NCBI RefSeq assembly: GCF_027886425.1
Contig: NZ_CP115671.1
Location: forward strand, 1,426,001-1,490,000
Direction of reading: 5' to 3'
From: Brevundimonas vesicularis
GTDB taxonomy: Bacteria > Pseudomonadota > Alphaproteobacteria > Caulobacterales > Caulobacteraceae
DNA: 64,000 bases
The position numbers were made by a program, and so were the translations under genes. Shown one piece after another: positions 8,284-15,748 of the stretch (positions are counted from its first letter, which is position 1; each line of letters opens with the position of its first letter). The notes below the pieces were generated by a model. The model was given only the letters and a program-made list of their open reading frames with translations, made no database searches and was not told the origin of the DNA.

Positions 8284-11198
8284 GACGGCTCTCCTTCTTC
8301 GGCGTCTCTTTGCTTGGGCTTGCGCAGCGACTGGTGCGCCAGGGCGACGAGGGTCAGGACCGTGGCGCCCACGACCAGAACGACCACGCCCAAGTCGAAC
8401 AGCACGGCGCTGGCCAAGGGCACGCGGCCCAGGATCGGCAGGTCGGCATACTGGAACCAGGAGGTCAGGAAGGGATAGCCGAACAGCCATGATCCAATCC
8501 CGCTGAGGGCGGCGATCACCAGGCCGGCGCCGATCCAGAAGATGGGCCGGATCGCCAGCCGCTCTTCGACCCAGCGGGCGCCCGAGGCCATATATTGCAG
8601 GATGAAGGCGATCGACAGGGCCACACCCGCCGCGAAACCGCCGCCCGGCAGGTCGTGCCCGCGTAGGAACAGGTGGACGGCGAGCAGGATGATGAAGGGG
8701 AAGATCCAGCGCATCACCACGCGGGGGATCAGCATGGTCTCCTTCAGCGTGTCGCCCTCCGATCGCGTCTCATGATCGCGGTCTGAGGCGTCCTGCACGC
8801 TCTGCTGGCTGGGATTGGACAGGGTGTCGTCGGCGGGACGGAAGCGGCGCAGCAGGGCGAAGATCGTCAGGCCGACAATGCCCAGAACCGCGATCTCACC
8901 GAAGGTGTCGAAGGCGCGGAAGTCGACCAGGATGACGTTGACGATGTTGCGCCCGCCCGCGTCTTTATAGGCGTGCTCGACGAAGAAGCGCGAAATCCCC
9001 TCGAGCGATGGACGCGTCATGACGGCGTAGGAAATGGCCGCCAAGGACGCGCCGACGGCGGCGGCGATGATCAGATCGATACGGCGCCGGCGGCGAGACC
9101 GCTTCTCCATGGCCTGTGGCAGGCGAATGGTCTCGAGCCGCTTCGGCAGCCAGCGCAGACCCAGCAGCAGCAGGACTGTGGTCACGACCTCGACCAGCAA
9201 TTGGGTCACGGCCAGATCCGGCGCCGACAGCCAGACGAAGGACAGGCAACTGGCCAGACCCGCGCCGCCCATCAGAACCACGGCGGCCAGTCGGTGATAC
9301 TTCGCCTGCCATGCCGCCGCGACTGCACAGCTGGCGCCGAGCAGCCACAGACCGGCGAAGGCCCAGTTGGACAGTGTCAATGTCGGCATGATCGGGCGGA
9401 TCACCAATCCGGCGCCGATCGCCGCCAGCCCGCCTGCCAGCAGGGCGACCAAGACGATGGCCCTCAGCTGTGGCTGTTGTCGTGTTGCCCCCAACAGACG
9501 AACCATCGCCTCCGACCCCTTGAACAGGCCGGTCATAGTTCGCTCGAACAACCAGCCGCCGTTCAGACGCTTCCAGCCCCACGGTCCGCCGCGCGGGTTG
9601 GCGTTGATGCGTTTGCCGAAGACGACATAGAGAGCCACGCCGCCGGCGAGGGCGATAAGGCTCAGCACCAGCGGCAGGTTGAATCCGTGCCACAGGGCCA
9701 GGCTGTAATAGGGCAGGTCAAAGCCCAGCACCGAAACGGCGGCGCTCTTCAGGAACGGTCCCACCGTCACAGCCGGGAAGATGCCGACGACCAGACACAG
9801 CGCGACAAGCACCTCGACGGGGCGACGCATCCAGGCGGGCGGCTCGTGCGGGATGCGATCCAACTCTGTCGGAGGCGGGCCGAAGAAGGTCGCATGGATA
9901 AACCGCAGTGAATACAGAACGCTGAAGGCGCTGGCCAAGGTGGCCAGGGCGGGCAGCAGCATGTTCAGGCCGTGCGTATGGGCGCTGGCCACCGCCTCGG
10001 CCAGGAACATTTCCTTGGACAGAAAGCCGTTCAGCAGCGGCACGCCCGCCATCGCGGCTGCGGCCACCATGGCCAGGGTCGCCGTGAAGGGCATGAAGCG
10101 GAACAGACCGCTGAGCTTGCGCATATCCCGCGTGCCGGCCTCGTGATCGATGATGCCGGCGGCCATGAAGAGCGACGCCTTGAAGGTGGCGTGGTTCACC
10201 GTGTGGAAGATGGCCGCAATACAGGCCAGCGGACTGCCCAATCCCAGCAACAGCACGATCAGGCCCAGATGGCTGATCGTCGAATAGGCCAGCAGGCCTT
10301 TGAGATCATGCTGGAAGATGGCGCACCAGGCGCCGAGCAGCAGCGTCGCCAGACCCATGCCGCCGACGATCAGATACCAGCTCTCCGACCCCGCCAGGAC
10401 GGGCCAGAAGCGGATCAGCAGGAAAATGCCTGCCTTCACCATGGTCGCGGAGTGCAGATAGGCGCTGACCGGCGTCGGCGCGGCCATGGCGCGGGGCAGC
10501 CAGAAGTGGAACGGAAACTGTGCGCTCTTGGTCATCGCGCCTAGCAGCAGAAGGATCAGCGCGGGCAGGTACAGGGGACTGGTCTGGATCGCCTCTCGCG
10601 ACGCCAAGACGACATCGAGGTCGTAGCTGCCGACGATCCGCCCGATCAGGATCATCCCGACCAGCAGGGCGATACCGCCCATGGCCGTCACCGTCAGCGC
10701 CATGCGGGACCCTTCGCGCGCGGCGGGATTTTGGTGCCAATAGCCAATCAACAGGAAGGAGAAGAGGCTGGTCAGCTCCCAGAAGACGACCAGCTGGATC
10801 AGATTGCCCGACAGCACCACGCCTTGCATCGCGCCCATGAAGGCCAGCAGGAAGGAAAAGAACCGCGGCACCGGATCCTTCGGCGACATGTAGTAGCGGG
10901 CATACAGCACCACCAAGGCGCCGATCCCCAGGATCAGGGCGCTGAACAGCCACGACAGCCCATCCAGTCGCAGCACCAGATTGACGCCCAGCGACGGCAG
11001 CCACGGGATCTCGTAGCGCAGCGTCTCCCCGTCCTGAAACATTGGCCATAGCGCGGCCAGACACCCCAGGCTGACCAAGGCCACGACCCACGACAGGATG
11101 GCGGCGGAGGTGCGTGCGTGACGCGGCAAGCCGGACGCGACGATGGCGCCAAGGAACGGCAGGACCAGGATGACGACGAGAAGGAAGCTGATGGACAT
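8280..11198 (-). CDS. mnhAB: Fused Mrp/Mnh antiporter subunits A and B
   Basis: Largest subunit of the antiporter, about 972 residues. The first two thirds is a NuoL-like proton-channel domain with the conserved glutamate in FWELTSLFSFLLIGYWH and lysine in ATMVKAGIFLL, followed by MbhD/MbhE-like segments (LSAPDLAVTQLLVEVVTTVL). From about residue 820 the protein is a complete MnhB subunit (IPRVVMRWIFPFIILLAVHL, GHDLPGGGFAAG). Fusion of A and B defines group 2 Mrp operons, which have six genes, as here. Start at 11198 (MSISFLLVV) is chosen because it opens directly into the first helix; AGGAGAG is upstream, although 13 bases away. The transported cation cannot be deduced. Confidence 0.93.
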   Translation of the reverse strand: MSISFLLVVILVLPFLGAIVASGLPRHARTSAAILSWVVALVSLGCLAALWPMFQDGETLRYEIPWLPSLGVNLVLRLDGLSWLFSALILGIGALVVLYARYYMSPKDPVPRFFSFLLAFMGAMQGVVLSGNLIQLVVFWELTSLFSFLLIGYWHQNPAAREGSRMALTVTAMGGIALLVGMILIGRIVGSYDLDVVLASREAIQTSPLYLPALILLLLGAMTKSAQFPFHFWLPRAMAAPTPVSAYLHSATMVKAGIFLLIRFWPVLAGSESWYLIVGGMGLATLLLGAWCAIFQHDLKGLLAYSTISHLGLIVLLLGLGSPLACIAAIFHTVNHATFKASLFMAAGIIDHEAGTRDMRKLSGLFRFMPFTATLAMVAAAAMAGVPLLNGFLSKEMFLAEAVASAHTHGLNMLLPALATLASAFSVLYSLRFIHATFFGPPPTELDRIPHEPPAWMRRPVEVLVALCLVVGIFPAVTVGPFLKSAAVSVLGFDLPYYSLALWHGFNLPLVLSLIALAGGVALYVVFGKRINANPRGGPWGWKRLNGGWLFERTMTGLFKGSEAMVRLLGATRQQPQLRAIVLVALLAGGLAAIGAGLVIRPIMPTLTLSNWAFAGLWLLGASCAVAAAWQAKYHRLAAVVLMGGAGLASCLSFVWLSAPDLAVTQLLVEVVTTVLLLLGLRWLPKRLETIRLPQAMEKRSRRRRRIDLIIAAAVGASLAAISYAVMTRPSLEGISRFFVEHAYKDAGGRNIVNVILVDFRAFDTFGEIAVLGIVGLTIFALLRRFRPADDTLSNPSQQSVQDASDRDHETRSEGDTLKETMLIPRVVMRWIFPFIILLAVHLFLRGHDLPGGGFAAGVALSIAFILQYMASGARWVEERLAIRPIFWIGAGLVIAALSGIGSWLFGYPFLTSWFQYADLPILGRVPLASAVLFDLGVVVLVVGATVLTLVALAHQSLRKPKQRDAEEGEPS

Positions 11199-11416
11199 CG
11201 AGGCGGGGCGTCTCTCCTGGATCGTGAGGGATAGCTTTGCCAACGCTCAAGGTTGGCCAAGGTTCGCTTTGATCTACGGACAGGAGCGGGGTGCGTCAAA
11301 GCGACACCAGAGCGCGGACCCCGGCGCCCAACAGCGCGACTGCCGCACGAAAAAGATCAGATAGTGAGGAAAGTTTTCGACCTAACGCCTTGTCCGGCCT
11401 CAGTCTTTACCCCGAG

Positions 11417-11491
11417 TGGCTCCGCAGGTAGGATTCGAACCTACGACCAGCCGATTAACAGTCGGCTGCTCTACCACTGAGCTACTGCGGA
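11417..11491 (-). tRNA. tRNA-Asn (GTT)
   Basis: Leftward 75-base tRNA starting TCCGCAGTAGCTCAGTGG, with acceptor stem TCCGCAG/CTGCGGA, discriminator G, and an encoded CCA end. The anticodon loop CTGTTAA gives anticodon GTT for asparagine, and the T-loop reads GGTTCGAATCC. All four stems pair. Confidence 0.95.
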
Positions 11492-11511
11492 ACATCTGCT
11501 CGGGAGGCGGG

Positions 11512-11541
11512 CGTATAGCAGCGGCCGTTCCGATCTTGCAA
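11512..11541 (-). promoter_or_regulatory. Predicted promoter of tRNA-Asn
   Basis: Reading leftward, TTGCAA (11541-11536) and TATACG (11517-11512) are separated by 18 bases, about 20 bases before the tRNA 5' end. It overlaps the proposed start of the divergent SpoU methyltransferase gene. Confidence 0.4.
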
Positions 11542-12369
11542 TGGGAAAACGAGCCAATCGAAACGATATTTATCGACGACCCCGACGACCCGCGTGTTGC
11601 GGCCTATCGCGATATCCGCGAGCGTGATCTGACGGGGCGTCAGGGGCTGTTCATAGCGGAAGGGGAGGTGGTGGTGCGTGGACTGGCGTCGACGGCTTCG
11701 CGCTGTCGGCCTCTGTCGCTGCTGCTGGCGGAAAAACGCGTTGCGGCCTTGGGCGACGTCATCACGTCTCTGCCGCACGCGACGCCCGTCTATGTCGCAG
11801 GCCAGGCCGTGCTGGACCGGATTGCGGGTTTCGAACTGCATCGGGGCATTCTGGCCTTGGGCCAAAAGCCCGAGCCGCGGTCGCTGGACGATGTGCTGGC
11901 GGATATCGGGCCGCAAGACGTGTTCGTCGTGGCCAGCGGCATTGGCAACCACGACAATGTCGGCGGCCTGTTCAGGAACGCCGCCGCGTTCGGCGCCAAG
12001 GCTGTGCTGCTTGATCCGACTTGCTGCGACCCCTTTTACCGCAAGGCGATTCGCGTTTCGGTCGGCGCGGTGCTGCGCACGCCGTTCGTCGTCGCCGGCG
12101 CGACAGACATTATCGAAGCCCTGCAGCAGGCCGGCGTCGAGGTCTTGGCGCTGACGCCTTCGGCGACCGAGCGGCTTTCGGACTACAGGCGCGCCGGACC
12201 AGTTGGTCTGATGCTGGGGTCGGAAGGGCCGGGGCTGCCCAAGGATTTGATCGACCGTTGCCGGCCGATCGGCATCGCTATGGCGGGCGGGTTCGATTCG
12301 CTGAATGTCGCGGCGACCAGTGCGGTTGCGCTTCATCACCTGACGACGACGCCGCTTGCTGGAAGCTGA
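11536..12369 (+). CDS. SpoU/TrmH-family RNA 2'-O-methyltransferase
   Basis: SPOUT-class enzyme that transfers a methyl group from S-adenosylmethionine to a ribose 2'-OH in tRNA or rRNA; the target base is unknown. The three SpoU motifs are clear: NHDNVGGLFRNAAAFGA (motif 1), GLMLGSEGPGLP (motif 2) and DSLNVAATSAVALHH (motif 3). About 277 residues from a TTG at 11536. No in-frame ATG or GTG lies between the tRNA gene and the conserved region (IDDPDDPRVAAYRDIRERDL), so TTG or another rare start is likely; earlier in-frame starts fall inside the tRNA-Asn gene. Confidence 0.85.
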   Translation: MQWENEPIETIFIDDPDDPRVAAYRDIRERDLTGRQGLFIAEGEVVVRGLASTASRCRPLSLLLAEKRVAALGDVITSLPHATPVYVAGQAVLDRIAGFELHRGILALGQKPEPRSLDDVLADIGPQDVFVVASGIGNHDNVGGLFRNAAAFGAKAVLLDPTCCDPFYRKAIRVSVGAVLRTPFVVAGATDIIEALQQAGVEVLALTPSATERLSDYRRAGPVGLMLGSEGPGLPKDLIDRCRPIGIAMAGGFDSLNVAATSAVALHHLTTTPLAGS

Positions 12370-12374
12370 AAACG

Positions 12375-12402
12375 CGAAGGCCGCCCCGAGGGGCGGCCTT
12401 CG
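12375..12402 (+). terminator. Strong hairpin after the SpoU methyltransferase gene
   Basis: CGAAGGCCGCCCC-GA(G)-GGGCGGCCTTCG forms a near-perfect stem of about 12 pairs directly after the stop codon. A T tract is lacking (CGTCCGTATC follows), but the position between convergent genes fits a terminator. Confidence 0.6.
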
Positions 12403-12417
12403 TCCGTATCGTCGCGA

Positions 12418-12491
12418 TGGAGGCCTGACCGGGAATCGAACCCGGGTGCAAGGATTTGCAGTCCTCTGCGTCACCACTCCGCCATCAGGCC
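12418..12491 (-). tRNA. tRNA-Cys (GCA)
   Basis: Leftward 74-base tRNA beginning GGCCTGATGGCGGAGTGG, acceptor stem GGCCTGA/TCAGGCC, discriminator T and encoded CCA. The anticodon loop ACTGCAAA gives GCA for cysteine, and the T73 discriminator is the expected cysteine identity base. T-loop GGTTCGATTCC is present. Confidence 0.95.
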
Positions 12492-12552
12492 GCTTTTTGT
12501 CCCCGATTTCTCAGGGGCGGTCATCGCGAGGGGCGTTCGCTATCAGATCGGA

Positions 12553-12581
12553 TTGTCCGCTGCAACGCACGGACCTATAAG
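12553..12581 (+). promoter_or_regulatory. Predicted promoter for the pcm-like/tolC region
   Basis: TTGTCC (12553-12558) and TATAAG (12576-12581) are spaced by 17 bases and lie about 45 bases before the pcm-like start codon. Good housekeeping-sigma geometry by eye. Confidence 0.45.
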
Positions 12582-12625
12582 CGCGCGAGTTTTCCTCCCG
12601 GATTATCGTTGAAGGCTGCCTACAG

Positions 12626-13255
12626 ATGGATTTCACCGCAGAGCGCAAGGCCATGGTCGACTCGCAGGTGCGAGTGAACGACGTGACGGATCGCGCGATT
12701 CACCTGGCCATGATGGCTGTGCCGCGTGAGAAGTTCTGCGCGCCTGATCGCGCCTTCGCCGCCTATTCCGAAGAATCGGTGGTGATCGCGGGCGAGCGCC
12801 GCCTGATGCCGGCGCGCGACGTCGCCAAGCTGCTGCAAGCCGCCGATGCACGCGAAGGCGAGAAGGCCCTGGCGATCGCCGCGCCCTATGCCGCCGCCGT
12901 GCTGGCCCGTATGGGTGTCAGTGTCACGGCTCAGGAGTCGGACGACGCCGTTTTCGTCGTGGTCGGCGAGGCCCTGTCTGAAGCGGGCGTGGCGACCGTC
13001 GTCGCGCCGTTGGCTCAGCCGGCCGGCGAAGGGTGGGACCTGATCATTTCCGAAGGCGGCGTCGAGAGCCTGCCCGAATCGTGGGGCGCGTCTCTGCGTC
13101 CCGGCGGCCGGATCGTCGTAGTCGAACGCCGCGGCGCCATCGGCAAGGCGGCCCTGTATGTTCAGACGCGCGAAGGCCTGTCGCGCCGCGAACTGTTCGA
13201 TTCGTCGCCTGCGGTCCTTGCCGAGCTGAAGCCGGCCCCCACTTTCGCGCTGTAA
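12626..13255 (+). CDS. Protein-L-isoaspartate O-methyltransferase-like protein (degenerate)
   Basis: Resembles Pcm, which repairs isoaspartyl residues using S-adenosylmethionine. The N-terminal part matches (AERKAMVDSQVRVNDVTD and VPREKFCAPDRAFAAYSEE). However, the SAM-binding motif I expected as a Gly-rich loop is replaced by ALAIAAPYAAAVLARMGV with no GxGxG, so catalytic activity is doubtful. The C-terminal strand segments (GWDLIISEGGVESLPE, LRPGGRIVVVE) keep the fold. A Pcm-like gene directly before tolC is common in alphaproteobacteria. 209 residues, full length. Function here is unproven. Confidence 0.8.
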   Translation: MDFTAERKAMVDSQVRVNDVTDRAIHLAMMAVPREKFCAPDRAFAAYSEESVVIAGERRLMPARDVAKLLQAADAREGEKALAIAAPYAAAVLARMGVSVTAQESDDAVFVVVGEALSEAGVATVVAPLAQPAGEGWDLIISEGGVESLPESWGASLRPGGRIVVVERRGAIGKAALYVQTREGLSRRELFDSSPAVLAELKPAPTFAL

Positions 13256-13270
13256 GACCAAAGAGACGCG

Positions 13271-13300
13271 CGGTTGCGACGGAAATCCCGTTCGCAACCG
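13271..13300. other. Intergenic hairpin before tolC
   Basis: CGGTTGCGACGG and CCG-T-TCGCAACCG form a long stem (nine outer pairs plus three inner pairs with a one-base bulge). It stands 16 bases after the pcm-like stop and about 95 bases before tolC, with no T tract. It may attenuate read-through or stabilise the transcript. Confidence 0.5.
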
Positions 13301-13395
13301 TGAAGAAAACTTAACTGGCGTGTGGTTCGGTCAGGCCGCAGTTACGCTTGAGAAAACATTCGGGCGTTCTTCGGAGCGTCACGCAAGGACGGACA

Positions 13396-14931
13396 ATGTT
13401 GAAACGCTCGCGTGTGCTGGCTTCGGCCGCTGTGGTCGCCGTGATGACCGGTCTGGGCGCGCCGGCCTGGGCCGAGACGCTGCAGGACGCCATCGCCCTG
13501 GCCTATCGGACCAATCCTAACCTGCTGGCCCAACGCGCCAACCAGCGTGCGCTGGACGAAACGGTGGTCCAGGCGCGGTCGGGCCTGCGTCCGACCATCG
13601 GCGCCTCGGCCGGCGTGGACTACACCCGCAGCGACTTCCCCGCCGTGACCCAGTTCGTCGATACGAACGGAGACGGCATACCCGATACCCAGGTCACGAC
13701 CTCATCGTCCGAAACCGAAGGCGCCAATGTCGGCGTGAGCGTCAGTCAGAATGTCTGGACCGCCGGTCGCACCTCGCGCGCCATTGATCAGGCCCGCGCC
13801 AGCGTCCTGGCCGGCCGTGAGAACCTGCGTGAGATCGAGCAGTCGGTCATGCTGTCGGTGATCCAGGCCTATGTGAACGTCATCCGCGACATGGAAATTC
13901 TGCGTATCCGTCAGGAGAACCTGACGGTGCTGCAACGCCAGCTGGAAGAAACCAGCGCCCGTTTCGAGGTCGGTGAGATCACCCGCACCGACGTGGCTCA
14001 GGCCGAAGCTTCGCAGGCGCAGTCCGAAGCCGATCTGGCGAACGCCCAGGCCCAGCTGTCCACGTCGCGCGCCGCCTATGCCGCCGTCGTCGGCCAGTCG
14101 CCGGCCGATCTGGAAGCCGCGCCGGTCCTGCCGGAAGTGCCCAGCGACTTCGACGTCGCCATCGAGACCGCGTTGCAGCGCAATCCCGCTGTCCTGGCCG
14201 CGACCTATCAACTGCAAAGCGCCGAGGCCGCCGTTGCGGCCGCCCGTTCGGAATATCTGCCGTCGGTGCGCGCTACCGCCTCCTATGGCGGATCGACCAA
14301 CGATCTGGGCGACCTCGGTGAACTGGCCGATCGCCGCAGCTTCACGGCCGGCGCCACTCTGTCCGTGCCGCTGTTCACCGGCGGCCTGAACCGCTCGCGC
14401 GTCGCCCAGGCTTTGGAGCGCGCCAACGCGGCCCAGATTGGCATCGAGGGCGAGCGCCGCACCGTGCTGCAGAACGTCAGCTCGGCCTATGCCCAGGTGC
14501 TCTCGACCCGCGCCACGGTCGCCGCCGGCACAGAAGCGGTTCGCGCCGCATCGGTCGCGGCCGAAGGCGTGCGCCAGGAAGCCCAGGTCGGCCTGCGCAC
14601 CACGCTGGACGTGCTGAACCAGGAGTTGGCGCTGCGGAACGCCCAAACTTCGGTCGCCAGCGCCCGCGCCGCCGAATACGTCGCCCGCGCTTCGCTGCTG
14701 GCCGCCATGGGCCAGTTGGAAGGCCCGGCGCTCAACCCGACGATCGAGGCCTATGATCCGGCTGCGAACTACGACCAGGTCAAGGGACGCGGCGGCCTGC
14801 CGTGGGACGGCGTGATCGAGACGCTGGACCGCGTGGCCTCGCCGCCGATCGTGACCACGCCGGACACCGCCGACGCGCCGATCGACGCTCAGCTCAAGGG
14901 CGAGGTCGTGCGCACGGCGCCGCAGAACTGA
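13396..14931 (+). CDS. tolC: TolC-family outer-membrane efflux/secretion channel
   Basis: Trimeric outer-membrane channel for type I secretion and multidrug efflux; the Caulobacter counterpart exports the S-layer protein. The 511-residue protein starts MLKRSRVLASAAVVAVMTGL with signal cleavage near PAWA-ET. Two homologous halves of the outer-membrane efflux family follow: first half with TLQDAIALAYRTNPNLLAQR, second with AIETALQRNPAVLAATYQL, and long heptad-rich helices (for example TSARFEVGEITRTDVAQAEA). Start chosen at 13396, where AAGGACGG lies just upstream and the signal peptide begins. Confidence 0.93.
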   Translation: MLKRSRVLASAAVVAVMTGLGAPAWAETLQDAIALAYRTNPNLLAQRANQRALDETVVQARSGLRPTIGASAGVDYTRSDFPAVTQFVDTNGDGIPDTQVTTSSSETEGANVGVSVSQNVWTAGRTSRAIDQARASVLAGRENLREIEQSVMLSVIQAYVNVIRDMEILRIRQENLTVLQRQLEETSARFEVGEITRTDVAQAEASQAQSEADLANAQAQLSTSRAAYAAVVGQSPADLEAAPVLPEVPSDFDVAIETALQRNPAVLAATYQLQSAEAAVAAARSEYLPSVRATASYGGSTNDLGDLGELADRRSFTAGATLSVPLFTGGLNRSRVAQALERANAAQIGIEGERRTVLQNVSSAYAQVLSTRATVAAGTEAVRAASVAAEGVRQEAQVGLRTTLDVLNQELALRNAQTSVASARAAEYVARASLLAAMGQLEGPALNPTIEAYDPAANYDQVKGRGGLPWDGVIETLDRVASPPIVTTPDTADAPIDAQLKGEVVRTAPQN

Positions 14932-15061
14932 CCGCGTCGAATACGGACGGAAACCGCCCGTTGATTCCGACGGGCGAAGATGCGACGACAAGGCACAGGT
15001 TTCGAGCGATCCATCGTTCGGCGCCCACCCCTTCTACCCAGGCCTCGCCCAAGGTTGCGCC

Positions 15062-15667
15062 ATGACCGATCAGTCCGCCCAGGAACCGACCATGGAAGAG
15101 ATTCTGGCGTCGATTCGCCGGATCATCTCTGAAGACGAGGCCCCGGCCGAAACGCCGGCTGCCGCCATGCCGGAAGCCACGCCTGAGCCGGTTCCCGAGC
15201 CTATCGCGGCCGAAAGTGTCTTCGCCGCTCCGGTTGAGCCTGTGTCGGAGCCCGCCGCCGTCGAAGACGACGTGCTGGAACTGACCGACCGCTATGAGGC
15301 GCCGGCCGAGACCATCGGCGATCTGGACGTGGTCGAGCATTCGCCCGCGCCCTATCAGCCCGAACCGGAACCCACGCCGGCTTACGAATCGGCTCCCGAG
15401 CCGGCGCCGGCCTATGACACCCTGGTCGGCGACAGCGCCGCCGCCAGCGCGGCCTCGGCCTTTGCGGGCCTGGCCGCCAGCTTCAAGAAGCCTGAGCCGG
15501 CTCCGTCGGCCTCGGGCGACCTGCCCTTCGTCAGCGGCAACACCGTCGAGGCCATGGTCGCCGAGATGCTGCGCCCGCTGCTGAAGGACTGGCTGGACAA
15601 CAACCTGCCCGGCATCGTCCAGGCGGCGGTACAAAAGGAAGTCGAACGCATCGCGCGCAGCGCCTAG
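15062..15667 (+). CDS. popZ: Polar organizing protein PopZ
   Basis: PopZ self-assembles into a cell-pole matrix that anchors the ParB-parS centromere and gathers cell-cycle kinases. The 201-residue protein has the three expected parts: an N-terminal helix with TMEEILASIRRIISED (residues 10-25) that recruits clients, an acidic Glu/Pro-rich disordered linker (about 26-150), and the C-terminal assembly helices TVEAMVAEMLRPLLKDWLDN and VQAAVQKEVERIARSA. This organisation (DUF2497) and the position between tolC and valS match Caulobacter. Repeated Pro-Glu pairs dominate the linker. Confidence 0.92.
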   Translation: MTDQSAQEPTMEEILASIRRIISEDEAPAETPAAAMPEATPEPVPEPIAAESVFAAPVEPVSEPAAVEDDVLELTDRYEAPAETIGDLDVVEHSPAPYQPEPEPTPAYESAPEPAPAYDTLVGDSAAASAASAFAGLAASFKKPEPAPSASGDLPFVSGNTVEAMVAEMLRPLLKDWLDNNLPGIVQAAVQKEVERIARSA

Positions 15668-15696
15668 CCCTTCGCTTCAGCCCAGACTAATCCGAG

Positions 15697-15723
15697 GGGC
15701 GGCTCCTGAAGGGGCCGCCCTTT
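15697..15723 (+). terminator. Terminator after popZ
   Basis: GGGCGGC (15697-15703) and GCCGCCC (15714-15720) form a seven-pair stem with a ten-base loop followed by TTT and then CGCATTTT. It separates popZ from valS. Confidence 0.65.
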
Positions 15724-15748
15724 CGCATTTTGCAAAAGACCTATTCCA

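Noticed and set aside
11417..11535. ATG/GTG start of the SpoU methyltransferase inside the tRNA-Asn region
   Set aside because: The stretch is a functional tRNA on the other strand with conserved stems; residues there have no family similarity.
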